A DNA stretch of 64,000 nt. Origin: Streptomyces amritsarensis (lineage in GTDB: Bacteria > Actinomycetota > Actinomycetes > Streptomycetales > Streptomycetaceae). Below the pieces are notes generated by a model. The model was not told the DNA's origin. It was given only the letters and a program-made list of their open reading frames with translations, and did no database searches. Made by a program: the position numbers and the translations under genes. The DNA lies in contig NZ_MQUR01000004.1 in NCBI RefSeq assembly GCF_001953875.1, positions 95,112 to 159,111 on the forward strand, given 5' to 3'. Below are positions 41,965-50,706 of the stretch, one piece after another (position 1 is the stretch's first letter; each line of letters starts with the position of its first letter).

Positions 41965-44211
41965 ATGTTCCTGACGATGGGGCGCTGGTGCGCCCGGCGG
42001 CCGAGACGGGTGATCGGGGCCTGGCTCGTGCTGCTCCTCGTGCTCGGCGGCGCCGTCATGGCCTACGGACGCGTGACCAGCGAGGCGGTCGCCATCCCGG
42101 GCAGTGACAGCCAGGCGGCCCTGGACACGGCGGCGGCGGCCTTCCCCGGCCCCGCCTCCGGCAACCAGCCGCTCGTCCTGCACACCGGGCCCGACGGCCC
42201 GGCCCTGACCGGCGGGAGCGCCCGGGACGCCGTCGAGCGCAGCGCCCGGGCCATCGCCCAGGTGCCGCACGTCGTGAGCGTCACCTCGCCGTACGAGGCG
42301 GCCGGCGCCGCCGCGATGAGCCGGGACGGCCACACGGCCTACCTGACCGTCGGCCTCGATGTCGCCGGCCGCGACATCGGCCCCGAACTGACGGAGCGGA
42401 TCACCGACGCCGCCGGGCCCGCCGAGGCTGCCGGTATCGAGGTCACCCCGGGCGGCGACCTGGCGGCCGCCGTGGACCGGCCGGACACCGGGCACAGCGA
42501 GCTCATCGGGCTCGGGGCAGCCGCGGTGATCCTCTTCATCGGCTTCCGGAAGGCGGCCGCCGCCGGGCTGCCCCTGGTCATCGGCGTCACCGGGCTGATC
42601 GCCTCGCTGGCCGCCGTCGGCCTGGCCGGACACCTCATGGACATGCCGTCCTCCGGCACCACCATCGCCGCGATGATCGGCCTCGGCGTGGGGATCGACT
42701 ACACGCTGTTCTGCCTCACCCGGTTCCGGGAGTTCCGCGGCCGGGGCGTGCCGGCCGCCGAGGCCGCCGCCCTGGCCACGGCCACCGCCGGGAAGGCCTC
42801 CGCCTTCGCCGGATGCGCCGTGATCGCGGCGCTGGCCGGGCTCGCCCTGGGCGGACTGCCGCTGCTGCGCGCCCTGGCACTGGCGCCCGCGATCGCCGTG
42901 CTCGTCGCGGTGGCAGCGACCCTGACCCTGCTGCCCGCCCTGCTCGGCCTGCTGGCCCGGTTCCTCGGCGCCGCCCGGGAGGAGGGCGCCGCCGGGGCGG
43001 GGACGGACCCGGCCGCCCCCGCGGGCCGCGGCTGGCAGCGGATCGCCGAGCGTGTCACGGCCCGCCCCTGGCGCCACCTCCTGGCCGGCCTCGCCCTGCT
43101 CCTGCTGCTCGCCGCCCCCGCCACCCAGCTGACCTTCGGGCAGCTCGACGCCGGCGACAAGCCCGTCGGCTCGGCCGGCCGCACCGCCTACGAGCAGCTC
43201 TCGGACGCCTTCGGGCCCGGCGTCAACGGCCCCCTCCAGGTGACCGACACCCTGGCGGCGCCCGCCGCCGGCCCCGAGGACGCCCGCGTCGCCACGGTCT
43301 CCACCGCCCTGGCCGCCACCCCCGGTGTGGCCTCGGTGGGCCCGGCCCAGCTCACCCCCGACGGCCGCACCGTCCGCTGGCAGGTGACGCCCGCCACCGC
43401 CCCCGGCGACCCCGCGACGGCCCGGCTCGTCGACACCCTGCGCGCGGACACCCTGCCCGCGGCCACCGCCGGCGGCGCGGGCAGCGCCCACGTCGGCGGA
43501 GCCGCGGCCGCCGTCACCGACCTCAACGACCGCCTCGCGGCCCGGCTGCCCGCCGTGATCGGGGCCGTGGTGCTCGTGGCCGGACTGCTGCTCCTGGCGG
43601 CCTTCCGCTCACCGCTCCTCGCGGTGAAGGCCGCCGTGCTGAACCTGCTGTCCGTTGCCGCCGCGTACGGCGTGCTCACCGCGGTGTTCCAGTGGGGCTG
43701 GGGCGCCCGCCTCATCGGGCTGGAAGGACCGGTGCCCGTCCCCGGCTACGTGCCGCTGCTGATGTTCGCCGTGCTGTTCGGGCTCTCCATGGACTACGAG
43801 GTGTTCCTCCTGACCTCGGTGCGCGAGAAGTGGCTGGCGAGCGGCGACAGCCGGCAGGCGGTGGTCGCGGGTCTCGCCTCGACCGGCCGGATCATCACCT
43901 CCGCCGCACTCATCATGGTGAGCGTCTTCCTCGCCTACCTGCTCTCGGACGACCCCGTGGTGAAGATGTTCGGCACCGGGCTCGCCGCGGCCGTCGCCCT
44001 CGACGTCACCGTCGTACGGGGCCTGCTGGTCCCCGCCACCATGGCCCTGCTCGGGGACCGCGGCTGGTGGCTGCCCCGCCGCCTCGACCGGATCCTGCCC
44101 GAGCTCGACATCGAGGGCAGCTCCCACACCCTGCCGGCCCCCGGGCCCGAGGCCCGCCCCGCGCCCGAGGCCGGCCGGGCCGGCGCCACCGACCCCCTTC
44201 CCATCCGGTGA
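41965..44211 (+). CDS. MMPL/RND-family transporter
   Basis: A 748-residue MMPL transporter with the same layout as the one at 22410. It has an N-terminal helix, an extracytoplasmic domain, helix block one with GLGVGIDYTLFCLTRFREF, a second soluble domain, and helix block two with FGLSMDYEVFLLTSVREKW. A GGAGGG ribosome site is five bases before ATG 41965. The stop is eight bases before the DUF2993 gene start. In mycobacteria MMPL exporters work with DUF2993 (LmeA-like) envelope proteins, which suggests an envelope-lipid role here. It probably responds to the operator at 41892-41933. Confidence 0.92.
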   Translation: MFLTMGRWCARRPRRVIGAWLVLLLVLGGAVMAYGRVTSEAVAIPGSDSQAALDTAAAAFPGPASGNQPLVLHTGPDGPALTGGSARDAVERSARAIAQVPHVVSVTSPYEAAGAAAMSRDGHTAYLTVGLDVAGRDIGPELTERITDAAGPAEAAGIEVTPGGDLAAAVDRPDTGHSELIGLGAAAVILFIGFRKAAAAGLPLVIGVTGLIASLAAVGLAGHLMDMPSSGTTIAAMIGLGVGIDYTLFCLTRFREFRGRGVPAAEAAALATATAGKASAFAGCAVIAALAGLALGGLPLLRALALAPAIAVLVAVAATLTLLPALLGLLARFLGAAREEGAAGAGTDPAAPAGRGWQRIAERVTARPWRHLLAGLALLLLLAAPATQLTFGQLDAGDKPVGSAGRTAYEQLSDAFGPGVNGPLQVTDTLAAPAAGPEDARVATVSTALAATPGVASVGPAQLTPDGRTVRWQVTPATAPGDPATARLVDTLRADTLPAATAGGAGSAHVGGAAAAVTDLNDRLAARLPAVIGAVVLVAGLLLLAAFRSPLLAVKAAVLNLLSVAAAYGVLTAVFQWGWGARLIGLEGPVPVPGYVPLLMFAVLFGLSMDYEVFLLTSVREKWLASGDSRQAVVAGLASTGRIITSAALIMVSVFLAYLLSDDPVVKMFGTGLAAAVALDVTVVRGLLVPATMALLGDRGWWLPRRLDRILPELDIEGSSHTLPAPGPEARPAPEAGRAGATDPLPIR

Positions 44212-44219
44212 GGTTCCGC

Positions 44220-44966
44220 ATGCTCCCCCGCACCACCCCCCGCCCCGTCAGCGCCGGGGGCCGCCGCCCGGCGGGGTCCGCGGCCCGCCCGGCCCGCCCC
44301 CGGCGGCGCCGCGCCCTGATCGCGGCCGCCCTGGCCGGCGCGACCCTGCTCGCCCTGCCCGTCACCGACTCCGTCGCGCGCGGCCTGGCCGAGGAACGGC
44401 TCGCGGACCGGATCGCCCTGCGGCAGACGAACCTCGCGGGGCGCCCGGACGTCTCCATCGAGGGGCTGCCGTTCCTCCTCCAGGCCGCCCGCGAGACCTA
44501 CCCCGAGGTACGGGTGCGGGCCGACGCGAAGACCGACCGCGGCAGCCCGGTCAAGGCCGACGTCACCCTCGACAACGTCTCCCGTGAGGCCGACGGCTAC
44601 CGGGCCGACTCGGCGTCGGCCCGCTTCACCGCCCCGTACTCCTCGCTGGGCGGCGGACCGGACGGCGACACCCGGGTCTCCGACGCCGGCGACGGCCAAC
44701 TGCTCATCCGGCGCAGCGTGCTGGGCGCGCCCGTGGTCCTGACCGCGGGGGTCGAACTCCACGACGGGGTCGTCTCCCTGCGGCCGACGGCCGCCTCGGT
44801 GGCCGGCCGGGCCATGGATCCGAACAGCCCGCTCATCGCGCAGGCCCTCGCCCGGCAGGCCCTGACCCTGCCCGAACTGCCCCTCGGCCTACGGCCCTCG
44901 GGCGTGTCGGTGGGCGCGGACGGCGTGACGGTCACCGCGCGGGCCGAGGACGTCACCCCGGCCTGA
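44220..44966 (+). CDS. DUF2993 (LmeA-like) exported protein
   Basis: A 248-residue protein with an Arg-rich N-terminus and a hydrophobic segment (about residues 31-52), then a DUF2993-type beta-rich domain. Typical parts are LADRIALRQTNLAGRPDVSIEGLPFLLQA and the closing LPLGLRPSGVSVGADGVTVTARAEDV. In mycobacteria the family member LmeA acts in lipomannan assembly near MmpL proteins and binds phosphoinositides. I prefer ATG 44220 because GTGAGG ends six bases upstream; GTG 44208, in the MMPL stop, is an alternative. Adjacent genes and tight spacing suggest joint work in lipid handling. Confidence 0.87.
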   Translation: MLPRTTPRPVSAGGRRPAGSAARPARPRRRRALIAAALAGATLLALPVTDSVARGLAEERLADRIALRQTNLAGRPDVSIEGLPFLLQAARETYPEVRVRADAKTDRGSPVKADVTLDNVSREADGYRADSASARFTAPYSSLGGGPDGDTRVSDAGDGQLLIRRSVLGAPVVLTAGVELHDGVVSLRPTAASVAGRAMDPNSPLIAQALARQALTLPELPLGLRPSGVSVGADGVTVTARAEDVTPA

Positions 44967-44986
44967 GAGCCCTCCGACCCGGCGCC

Positions 44987-45655
44987 TCAGGTGCGGGGGT
45001 GGTCGCCCGCCGCGAGCAGGTTCAGCACGGTGGCCTCCATCGCCGCGCGCGCCTCCTGCGGGCTCTTGCCGGTGGAGCGCCAGTGGTTCCAGGCCCCCCA
45101 CGTGGTGACGGCGTCCAGGCCGTCGAGGAGTTCGGCCGCCCGGCTCTCGTCGAGGCGGCCGAGCTCCTCCGCGAAGATGTCGGCGACACGGCGCCGGGCG
45201 TCCGCGAACGCCTCGTCCGTGACCTGCTGGATGCGCGGCGAGGGATGGTCGATCCGCATCAGCGTCAGCCGCGCCGGAGTGATCCACTCCAGGATCCGCG
45301 CCCGCTGCTCGGCGAGCGCCGCCACCCGGACCCTGCGGGGCCCGGTCTGGGGCAACGGCCTTATCTGGTCCGCCAGTTGCTCCAACCGCCGGGTGATGGC
45401 GAGGTCCACCAGCTCGGACATGTCGGCGAAGTGGTGGAAGACCAGCCGGCGGGAGACGCCCGCGCGCTCGGCGACGCGCTCGGCGGGGAACTCCACCACG
45501 CCCTCGTCGAGCAGGGCGAGCAGGGCCTCCACGATCTTGTCCCGGGTGCGGCGTCCGCGCTCGGTCCGCCCGTCCACCCGGGCCGGCGCCGGGCCGGGCA
45601 CCCGGTCGTCCGCCTCCGCCACCGCTGCTCCCTCCGCCGTACGCATCGCCGTCAT
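44987..45655 (-). CDS. TetR-family regulator
   Basis: A 222-residue TetR-type repressor. The DNA-binding part (about 35-85) reads RDKIVEALLALLDEGVV, then VAERAGVSRRLVFHHFADMSELVDLA, with the typical recognition helix. The remainder is an alpha-helical ligand domain without close resemblance to a known sensor. ATG 45655 and 45646 are both possible starts. The gene is 20 bases downstream of the ECF sigma factor on the same strand and convergent with the MMPL/DUF2993 pair, so it could control either. Confidence 0.88.
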   Translation of the reverse strand: MTAMRTAEGAAVAEADDRVPGPAPARVDGRTERGRRTRDKIVEALLALLDEGVVEFPAERVAERAGVSRRLVFHHFADMSELVDLAITRRLEQLADQIRPLPQTGPRRVRVAALAEQRARILEWITPARLTLMRIDHPSPRIQQVTDEAFADARRRVADIFAEELGRLDESRAAELLDGLDAVTTWGAWNHWRSTGKSPQEARAAMEATVLNLLAAGDHPRT

Positions 45656-45675
45656 CTTCGCACCCCCGGCACGGC

Positions 45676-46296
45676 TCACGCCCACCCCGTCACGGCCGGG
45701 TCGGCAGCGGACGCCCCGGCGGCGAAGCGGTGGCGCATCCGGTGCAGGCCGCGCCGGGTGTGGCTCTTGACGGTGCCGAGCGGCATGCCCGTGCGCTCGG
45801 CGATCTGCGTCTGGGTGAGGTCCCCGTAGAAGGCCATGGCCAGCACCTCCCGCTGCGGGCGGGGCAGCCGCGCCAGCTCGCCGGTGACGATCAGCCGGTC
45901 CAGGACCGCTTCGGGCCCCTCCGCGGGCTCGTCCGGCCGGGGCAGGGCGGCGCCGGCGGCGGTGACCAGGTCGAGGCGCCGGGTGCGCTCCGTGAGCGCG
46001 TCGGCGATCTTCCGCCGGGTGATGCCGATGAGCCAGCCGGGGAAGGCGCCGCGCTCGGGCCGGTAGCCGGCCCGGCCGCGCCACGCGGCCAGGAAGACCT
46101 GCTGGCTGACGTCCTCGGCCTCGCGGGGATCCCCGAGGGTGCGGGCCGCGAGGGCCTGGACCAGGCCGCCCCAGCGGCGGTACGCGGCGGTCAGGCACTG
46201 CTCGTCGCCGCGCACGAAGCCCTCGGCGACCTCGTGGTCGAGGAGGCGGTCCGCGGTCTCGGCGGACGGCTGGGCGGTGGCGCTCAGGGCGGTCAT
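45676..46296 (-). CDS. ECF-family RNA polymerase sigma factor, LitS-like by context
   Basis: A 206-residue group 4 sigma factor. Region 2 (about 30-100) contains DPREAEDVSQQVFLAAWRG and FPGWLIGITRRKIAD. Region 4 (about 140-195) reads LPRPQREVLAMAFYGDLTQTQIAERTGMPLGTVKSHTRRGLHRMR. A GAGGAGC site precedes ATG 46296. It is divergent from a MerR-cobalamin regulator, and a photolyase lies just beyond. This matches the known LitR-LitS light-response arrangement of Streptomyces, in which the sigma factor turns on photoprotective genes. No anti-sigma gene is adjacent. The assignment to LitS rests on context. Confidence 0.88.
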   Translation of the reverse strand: MTALSATAQPSAETADRLLDHEVAEGFVRGDEQCLTAAYRRWGGLVQALAARTLGDPREAEDVSQQVFLAAWRGRAGYRPERGAFPGWLIGITRRKIADALTERTRRLDLVTAAGAALPRPDEPAEGPEAVLDRLIVTGELARLPRPQREVLAMAFYGDLTQTQIAERTGMPLGTVKSHTRRGLHRMRHRFAAGASAADPAVTGWA

Positions 46297-46445
46297 GGCG
46301 GCTGCTCCTCGGGCCGGGACCGGAACCGGCCGGTCTGCGGGCGGGTGCCCCGCCCCGTGGTGCGCCGGGGCGGGGGCCCCTCCAGATTCCGGCCCGTGCG
46401 CGCTTGCGCACCACTCGCATCGTTTGTGCGTCGCATCATGGATCC

Positions 46446-47504
46446 ATGACGGAGTCCTCATCACACGGCCTGACCACGGGGGCGGTGGCCCGCCGGCTGG
46501 GGGTCGCCCCCACGACCCTGCGCACCTGGGACCGGCGCTACGGCATCGGCCCCGCAGCCCGCAAGGACGGCCGGCACCGCCGGTGGACCCCCGAGGACAT
46601 CGCCGTCCTGCACGAGATGTGCCGGCTGACCTCGTCGGGGATCGCGCCCGCGGAGGCCGCCCGGGCCGCTCTCGCCGACCCGGCACCCACGCCCCCCGCT
46701 CGACCCGCTCGACCCGCGCCGGCCGCCGCGCCCGCTCCGCCCGCCGCCCCGGAGCCCCTCCCCCGGCCGGCCCGCGGGCCCGGTTCGGGAAACGGCCTGC
46801 CGCTCGGCGCCGTACGGCAGGAGTGCCGCGGGCTGGGGCGGGCCGCGGTACGCCTCGACGCCCGGACCGTGGACGACGTGCTGGGTTCGGTGATCGCCCA
46901 GTACGGCCTGGTCACCGCCTGGGAGGAGGTGATCGCGCCGACCCTGCACGCCGTCGGCCGCAAGTGGGAGACGTCGGGCGACCGGTACGTCGAGGTGGAA
47001 CACCTGCTGTCCTGGCACGTGTCGACCGCCCTGCGACGCGCCGCCGGCCCCCCGCCCTCCGGGGCGCGGACGGGTGCACCCGCGGTCCTGCTCGCGTGCG
47101 TGCCCGGCGAGCAGCACACCCTCGCGCTGGAGGCGCTGGCGGCGGGGCTGGCCGGGCTCGGCCTGCCCACCCTCATGTTCGGGGCGGCCGTGCCGCCCGA
47201 GGCCCTCGACCAGGCCGTACGCCGGACCGGCCCGGCCGCGGTCGTGCTGTGGTCCCAGGCCCGGTCCACCGCGAACCACCCCCTGGCCCGGCACATCGCC
47301 GAGGTGGCGTGGGGCGTCAAGGGCGCCCGCGCCCGGCCGGCGGTGCTGCCGGCCGGCCCGGGCTGGGCCGGTCAGCCCCTGGCGCCCGGCACGCTGCGCC
47401 CCCGCGGGCTGCGGGAGGCACTGGACCTGCTGCGCGGGATCTGCGGCACGGCGGCGGGTGCGGGGACGGGTACGGGACGGCCCGCCGCCGTGGATCAGTC
47501 CTGA
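46446..47504 (+). CDS. litR: MerR-type cobalamin-binding photoreceptor regulator, LitR/CarH-like
   Basis: A 352-residue regulator. The N-terminal MerR helix-turn-helix reads TGAVARRLGVAPTTLRTWDRRYGIGP. A Pro/Ala-rich spacer follows (about 80-120). The light-sensing part has the helical bundle with KWETSGDRYVEVEH, close to the W-x9-EH adenosylcobalamin cap motif of CarH (one extra residue), then a Rossmann-like B12 domain with PGEQHTLAL, where the His would ligate cobalt from below. LitR/CarH proteins repress in the dark and let go on illumination. ATG 46446 is 149 bases from the divergent sigma factor, so both likely share a regulated promoter. Its end overlaps the photolyase by ten bases. 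Confidence 0.87.
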   Translation: MTESSSHGLTTGAVARRLGVAPTTLRTWDRRYGIGPAARKDGRHRRWTPEDIAVLHEMCRLTSSGIAPAEAARAALADPAPTPPARPARPAPAAAPAPPAAPEPLPRPARGPGSGNGLPLGAVRQECRGLGRAAVRLDARTVDDVLGSVIAQYGLVTAWEEVIAPTLHAVGRKWETSGDRYVEVEHLLSWHVSTALRRAAGPPPSGARTGAPAVLLACVPGEQHTLALEALAAGLAGLGLPTLMFGAAVPPEALDQAVRRTGPAAVVLWSQARSTANHPLARHIAEVAWGVKGARARPAVLPAGPGWAGQPLAPGTLRPRGLREALDLLRGICGTAAGAGTGTGRPAAVDQS

Positions 47505-48871
47505 CCGCGGGCCCTGCGGAAGCGGGCCAGCCCCTCGGGGAGCGCGATCAGCGGATCGGGATAGCCGTCGAACCGGGCCCGGTCGGGGCCGGCCAGCTTC
47601 CACGGCTCGTGGATCTCGGGTCCCCGCAGTGCGGCGAGCTCGGGCACCCACCGGCGTACGTACGCGCCCTGGGGGTCGTACCGCTTGGCCTGGATGACCG
47701 GGTTGAGGACCCGGTTGGGGCGGCTGTCGGTGCCCGTGCCGGCCATCCACTGCCAGTTGAGCTGGTTGTTGGCGACGTCCCCGTCGACCAGCAGGTCCAG
47801 GAAGTGGCGGGCCCCGGCGCGCCAGTCGATGTAGAGCGTCTTGGTCAGGAACGAGGCGGTGAGCAGCCGGCCGCGGCCGGGCATCCAGCCCTCGTGGGCG
47901 AGTTGGCGCATGGCGGCGTCGACGACGGGATAGCCGGTGCGGCCCTCCCGCCAGGTCCGCAGGTCCGCGTCGGCCTGCGCGCCGCGGCGCCAGCGGTCGG
48001 ACCGGGTGCGGTAGTCGGCGCCGGCGACCGCGGGGCGGGCGGCGAGGAGCTGGTGGTGGAAGTCCCGCCAGCAGAGCTGCCGTACGAAGGCCTCCGCGCC
48101 GGCTCCGCCCCGGACGCGGGCGCGGTGCACGGCCTCGGCCGCCGAGAGGGCACCGAAGTGGAAGTACGGGGAGAGGCGGGAGGTGGCGTCGGCAGCCAGG
48201 TCGTCGTGTCCCTCCTCGTAGGCGTCGGCGTACCGGTCGAGCCAGTACGCGAGCCGCTTGCGGCCCGCCTCCTCGCCGCCGGTGGCCAGGCCCGCCGAGA
48301 CGGTGCCGGCGGCCGGCCGTGCGGGGAGGCCCTCGGACCGGATGCCGGGCGGGACCCGGACCACGCGCGGGGCCGCGAGGGGCGGGCGCAGCCGCTCCCC
48401 GGACCAGCGTCTGAAGTACGGGGTGAACACGGCGAAGTGGTCGGAGCCGCTCGGTGTCACGGCGCCCGCCGGCAGGGCGGTGACGACCGCGTCGTGGACG
48501 TAGAGGCGTCGGCCGTCGGCCTCCAGGGCCCGGCGCAGCCGCTGCTCGCGCCGCAGGGCGAAGGCGCTGCACCCGGCGGCCATGTGCACCTCGTCGGCGT
48601 CGGCCTCCCGTACGACGGCGCACACTTCGTCGACGGGGTCGCCCGAGCGGACGACGAGCCGGCCGCCCCGCCGGCGCAGTCCCTGGTCGAGGTCGGCGAG
48701 GCAGTCGGCGAGGAAGGCGAGCCGGTTCGGCGCGGCGAAACCGGCGTGGTCCACCGCCGGGTCGCGCACGAAGAGCGGCACGGTCTCGCCGCGGGTGCCG
48801 AGCGCGGCGCGCAGCGGCGGATGGTCGTGGACGCGCAGGTCCGAGGTGAACAGGACGACGGAGACGTTCAT
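47495..48871 (-). CDS. phr: Deoxyribodipyrimidine photolyase
   Basis: A 458-residue photolyase of the class I cyclobutane-dimer type. The N-terminal alpha/beta antenna domain (FTSDLRVHDHPPLRAAL) is followed by the FAD domain. Conserved parts include RLSPYFHFGALS, FVRQLCWRDFHH, GYPVVDAAMRQL and a core with DGDVANNQLNWQW and RVLNPVIQAKRYDP. It uses blue light to split UV-induced pyrimidine dimers. Its ATG overlaps the stop of the SDR gene by four bases, so the two are co-translated. Proximity to LitR and the sigma factor predicts light induction. Confidence 0.95.
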   Translation of the reverse strand: MNVSVVLFTSDLRVHDHPPLRAALGTRGETVPLFVRDPAVDHAGFAAPNRLAFLADCLADLDQGLRRRGGRLVVRSGDPVDEVCAVVREADADEVHMAAGCSAFALRREQRLRRALEADGRRLYVHDAVVTALPAGAVTPSGSDHFAVFTPYFRRWSGERLRPPLAAPRVVRVPPGIRSEGLPARPAAGTVSAGLATGGEEAGRKRLAYWLDRYADAYEEGHDDLAADATSRLSPYFHFGALSAAEAVHRARVRGGAGAEAFVRQLCWRDFHHQLLAARPAVAGADYRTRSDRWRRGAQADADLRTWREGRTGYPVVDAAMRQLAHEGWMPGRGRLLTASFLTKTLYIDWRAGARHFLDLLVDGDVANNQLNWQWMAGTGTDSRPNRVLNPVIQAKRYDPQGAYVRRWVPELAALRGPEIHEPWKLAGPDRARFDGYPDPLIALPEGLARFRRARGQD

Positions 48872-50448
48872 GCCTGCGCTCCTGCGGTGGGGCCGCCGGC
48901 CGCGGCGGCGGACCCGGCCGGCCGCGCCGACGCGGGCGATCCCGCCGCCGCCTCGGCCGTGCGCGCGATGTTGCGGGCCATGCCGCCGAAGACGAGGGCG
49001 TGGAAGGGCGAGACGCTCCACCAGTAGGCGTGGCCGGACAGGCCGCGCGGGTGGAAGAGCGCCCGCTGCCGGTACCGTGTGCGCCCCTCGTCGTCGAGTT
49101 CGGCGTACATCTCCAGCCAGGCGAGGCCCGGCAGGCGCATCTCGGCGCGCAGTCTGAGCAGCCGGCCCCGTTCGATCTCCTCGACCCGCCAGAAGTCGAG
49201 GGAGTCCCCGATCCGCAGGAGGGTGGCGTCGCGCCGGCCGCGGCGCAGTCCGACACCGCCGACGAGGCGGTCGAGCCAGCCTCGGACGGCCCACGCGAGC
49301 GGGAAGGAGTACCAGCCGTTCTCCCCGCCGATGCCCTCCACGACCCGCCACAGCGCCTGGGGCGGGGCGTCCACGGTGCGTTCGCGGACGTCGGTGTAGA
49401 GGCTGCCGCCGGCCCAGTGGGGGTCGGTGGGCAGCGGGTCGCTGGGGGCGCCGGGTACGGAGGCGGAGGACCAGCGGGTGACGACCTGGGCGTCGCGGAC
49501 CTTCTGGAGGGCGAGCGAGAGCGCCGTGTTGAAGGGGATGGGCGTGCCGGGCGGATCGGGCACCCAGTCGGCGATGTCGTGCTCGTCGCAGACGACCTCG
49601 TACTTGAGGGACTCCGCGAGGGGGCGGGCGATGGACCGGGGCACGGGGGTGACCAGGCCGACCCAGTGGCTGGACAGCCGCGGGGTGAGGACGGGCACGG
49701 GGAAGATCAGGCGCGGGGCCAGCCCGTCGACCGCGGCGTAGCGGCGCATCATGTCGAGGTAGGTGAGGATCTCGGGGCCGCCGATGTCGAAGGCGCGGCT
49801 GACGTCGTCGGGCATCCCGGCACTGCCGACGAGGTAGCGCAGCACGTCGCGGACGGCGATGGGCTGGATGCGGGTGCGCACCCAGCTCGGGGTGACCATC
49901 ACGGGCAGCCGCTCGGTGAGGTAGCGGAGCATCTCGAAGGACGCCGAGCCGGAGCCGATGATGACGGCGGCGCGGAGCACGGTGGTGGGGACCCCGGAGT
50001 CGAGGAGGATGCGCCCGACCTCGGCGCGTGAGCGCAGGTGGGGCGAGAGGGCGTGGCCGGGGACCCCGCTCGGGGTGAGTCCGCCGAGGTAGACGATGCG
50101 GCGGACGCCGGCGACGCGGGCCTGCTCGGCGAAGGTGCGCGCGGCACGGCGGTCGGTCTCCTCGAAGTCGCGCCCGCTGCCCAGGGCGTGCACGAGGTAG
50201 TAGGCGACGTCGACGCCCTCCATGGCGGGGGCGAGCGACGCGGCGTCGGTGACGTCGCCGCGGACGGTCTGCACCTGCCCCGCCCAGGGGTGGTCGCGCA
50301 GTTTCGCGGGGGTGCGGGCGAGGCACCGGACGCGGTGTCCGGCTTTGAGCAGCTCGGGGACGAGCCGGCCGCCGATGTAGCCGGTGGCACCGGTGACCAG
50401 GCACAGCGAGCCGGGGGTGGGGGCCGGGTGCCCTTGCGTGTCGGTCAT
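48868..50448 (-). CDS. NAD(P)-binding SDR fused to DUF2867 domain
   Basis: A 526-residue protein. The N-terminal atypical SDR domain (about 15-320) has VTGATGYIGGRLVPELLKAGH and an NmrA/epimerase-like pattern without an evident Tyr-x3-Lys. The C-terminal part (about 340-490) resembles DUF2867, with WYSFPLAWAVRGWLDRLVGGVGLRRGRR and GLSGHAYWWSVSPFH. The activity is unknown. The same fusion is found beside photolyases in other actinomycetes, which suggests a role in the light response, perhaps in pigment or cofactor chemistry (inference). A Ser/Ala/Gly-rich tail follows. It is the promoter-proximal gene of the SDR-phr unit. Confidence 0.85.
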   Translation of the reverse strand: MTDTQGHPAPTPGSLCLVTGATGYIGGRLVPELLKAGHRVRCLARTPAKLRDHPWAGQVQTVRGDVTDAASLAPAMEGVDVAYYLVHALGSGRDFEETDRRAARTFAEQARVAGVRRIVYLGGLTPSGVPGHALSPHLRSRAEVGRILLDSGVPTTVLRAAVIIGSGSASFEMLRYLTERLPVMVTPSWVRTRIQPIAVRDVLRYLVGSAGMPDDVSRAFDIGGPEILTYLDMMRRYAAVDGLAPRLIFPVPVLTPRLSSHWVGLVTPVPRSIARPLAESLKYEVVCDEHDIADWVPDPPGTPIPFNTALSLALQKVRDAQVVTRWSSASVPGAPSDPLPTDPHWAGGSLYTDVRERTVDAPPQALWRVVEGIGGENGWYSFPLAWAVRGWLDRLVGGVGLRRGRRDATLLRIGDSLDFWRVEEIERGRLLRLRAEMRLPGLAWLEMYAELDDEGRTRYRQRALFHPRGLSGHAYWWSVSPFHALVFGGMARNIARTAEAAAGSPASARPAGSAAAAGGPTAGAQA

Positions 50449-50706
50449 GGAGGTGCTCCGTTCCGCCGTCGACCGGGGTGGTTCTCTGATGTCTTCCGCG
50501 GTCGTGGGCGGGACGGATGCAGGGGGTCCGCCGGATGGCCCTGTCCGCGACGCCCTCGGACCGGGGGCGCAAGCGGTCGCGGTCCTCCGTGGGCGGTCGT
50601 GTCGGGGGTGCGGCGCAAGGCCCGGCCGGGCCCACCGCCGCGGCGGCCCCGGTCCGAGAGGCGGAGCCGGGCTCCGGCCGCGGGCGACCGCGGCCGGAGC
50701 GGCGCG

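Noticed and set aside
44208..44219. GTG 44208 as start of the DUF2993 gene
   Set aside because: It would overlap the MMPL stop, but no ribosome site precedes it, whereas GTGAGG fits ATG 44220.
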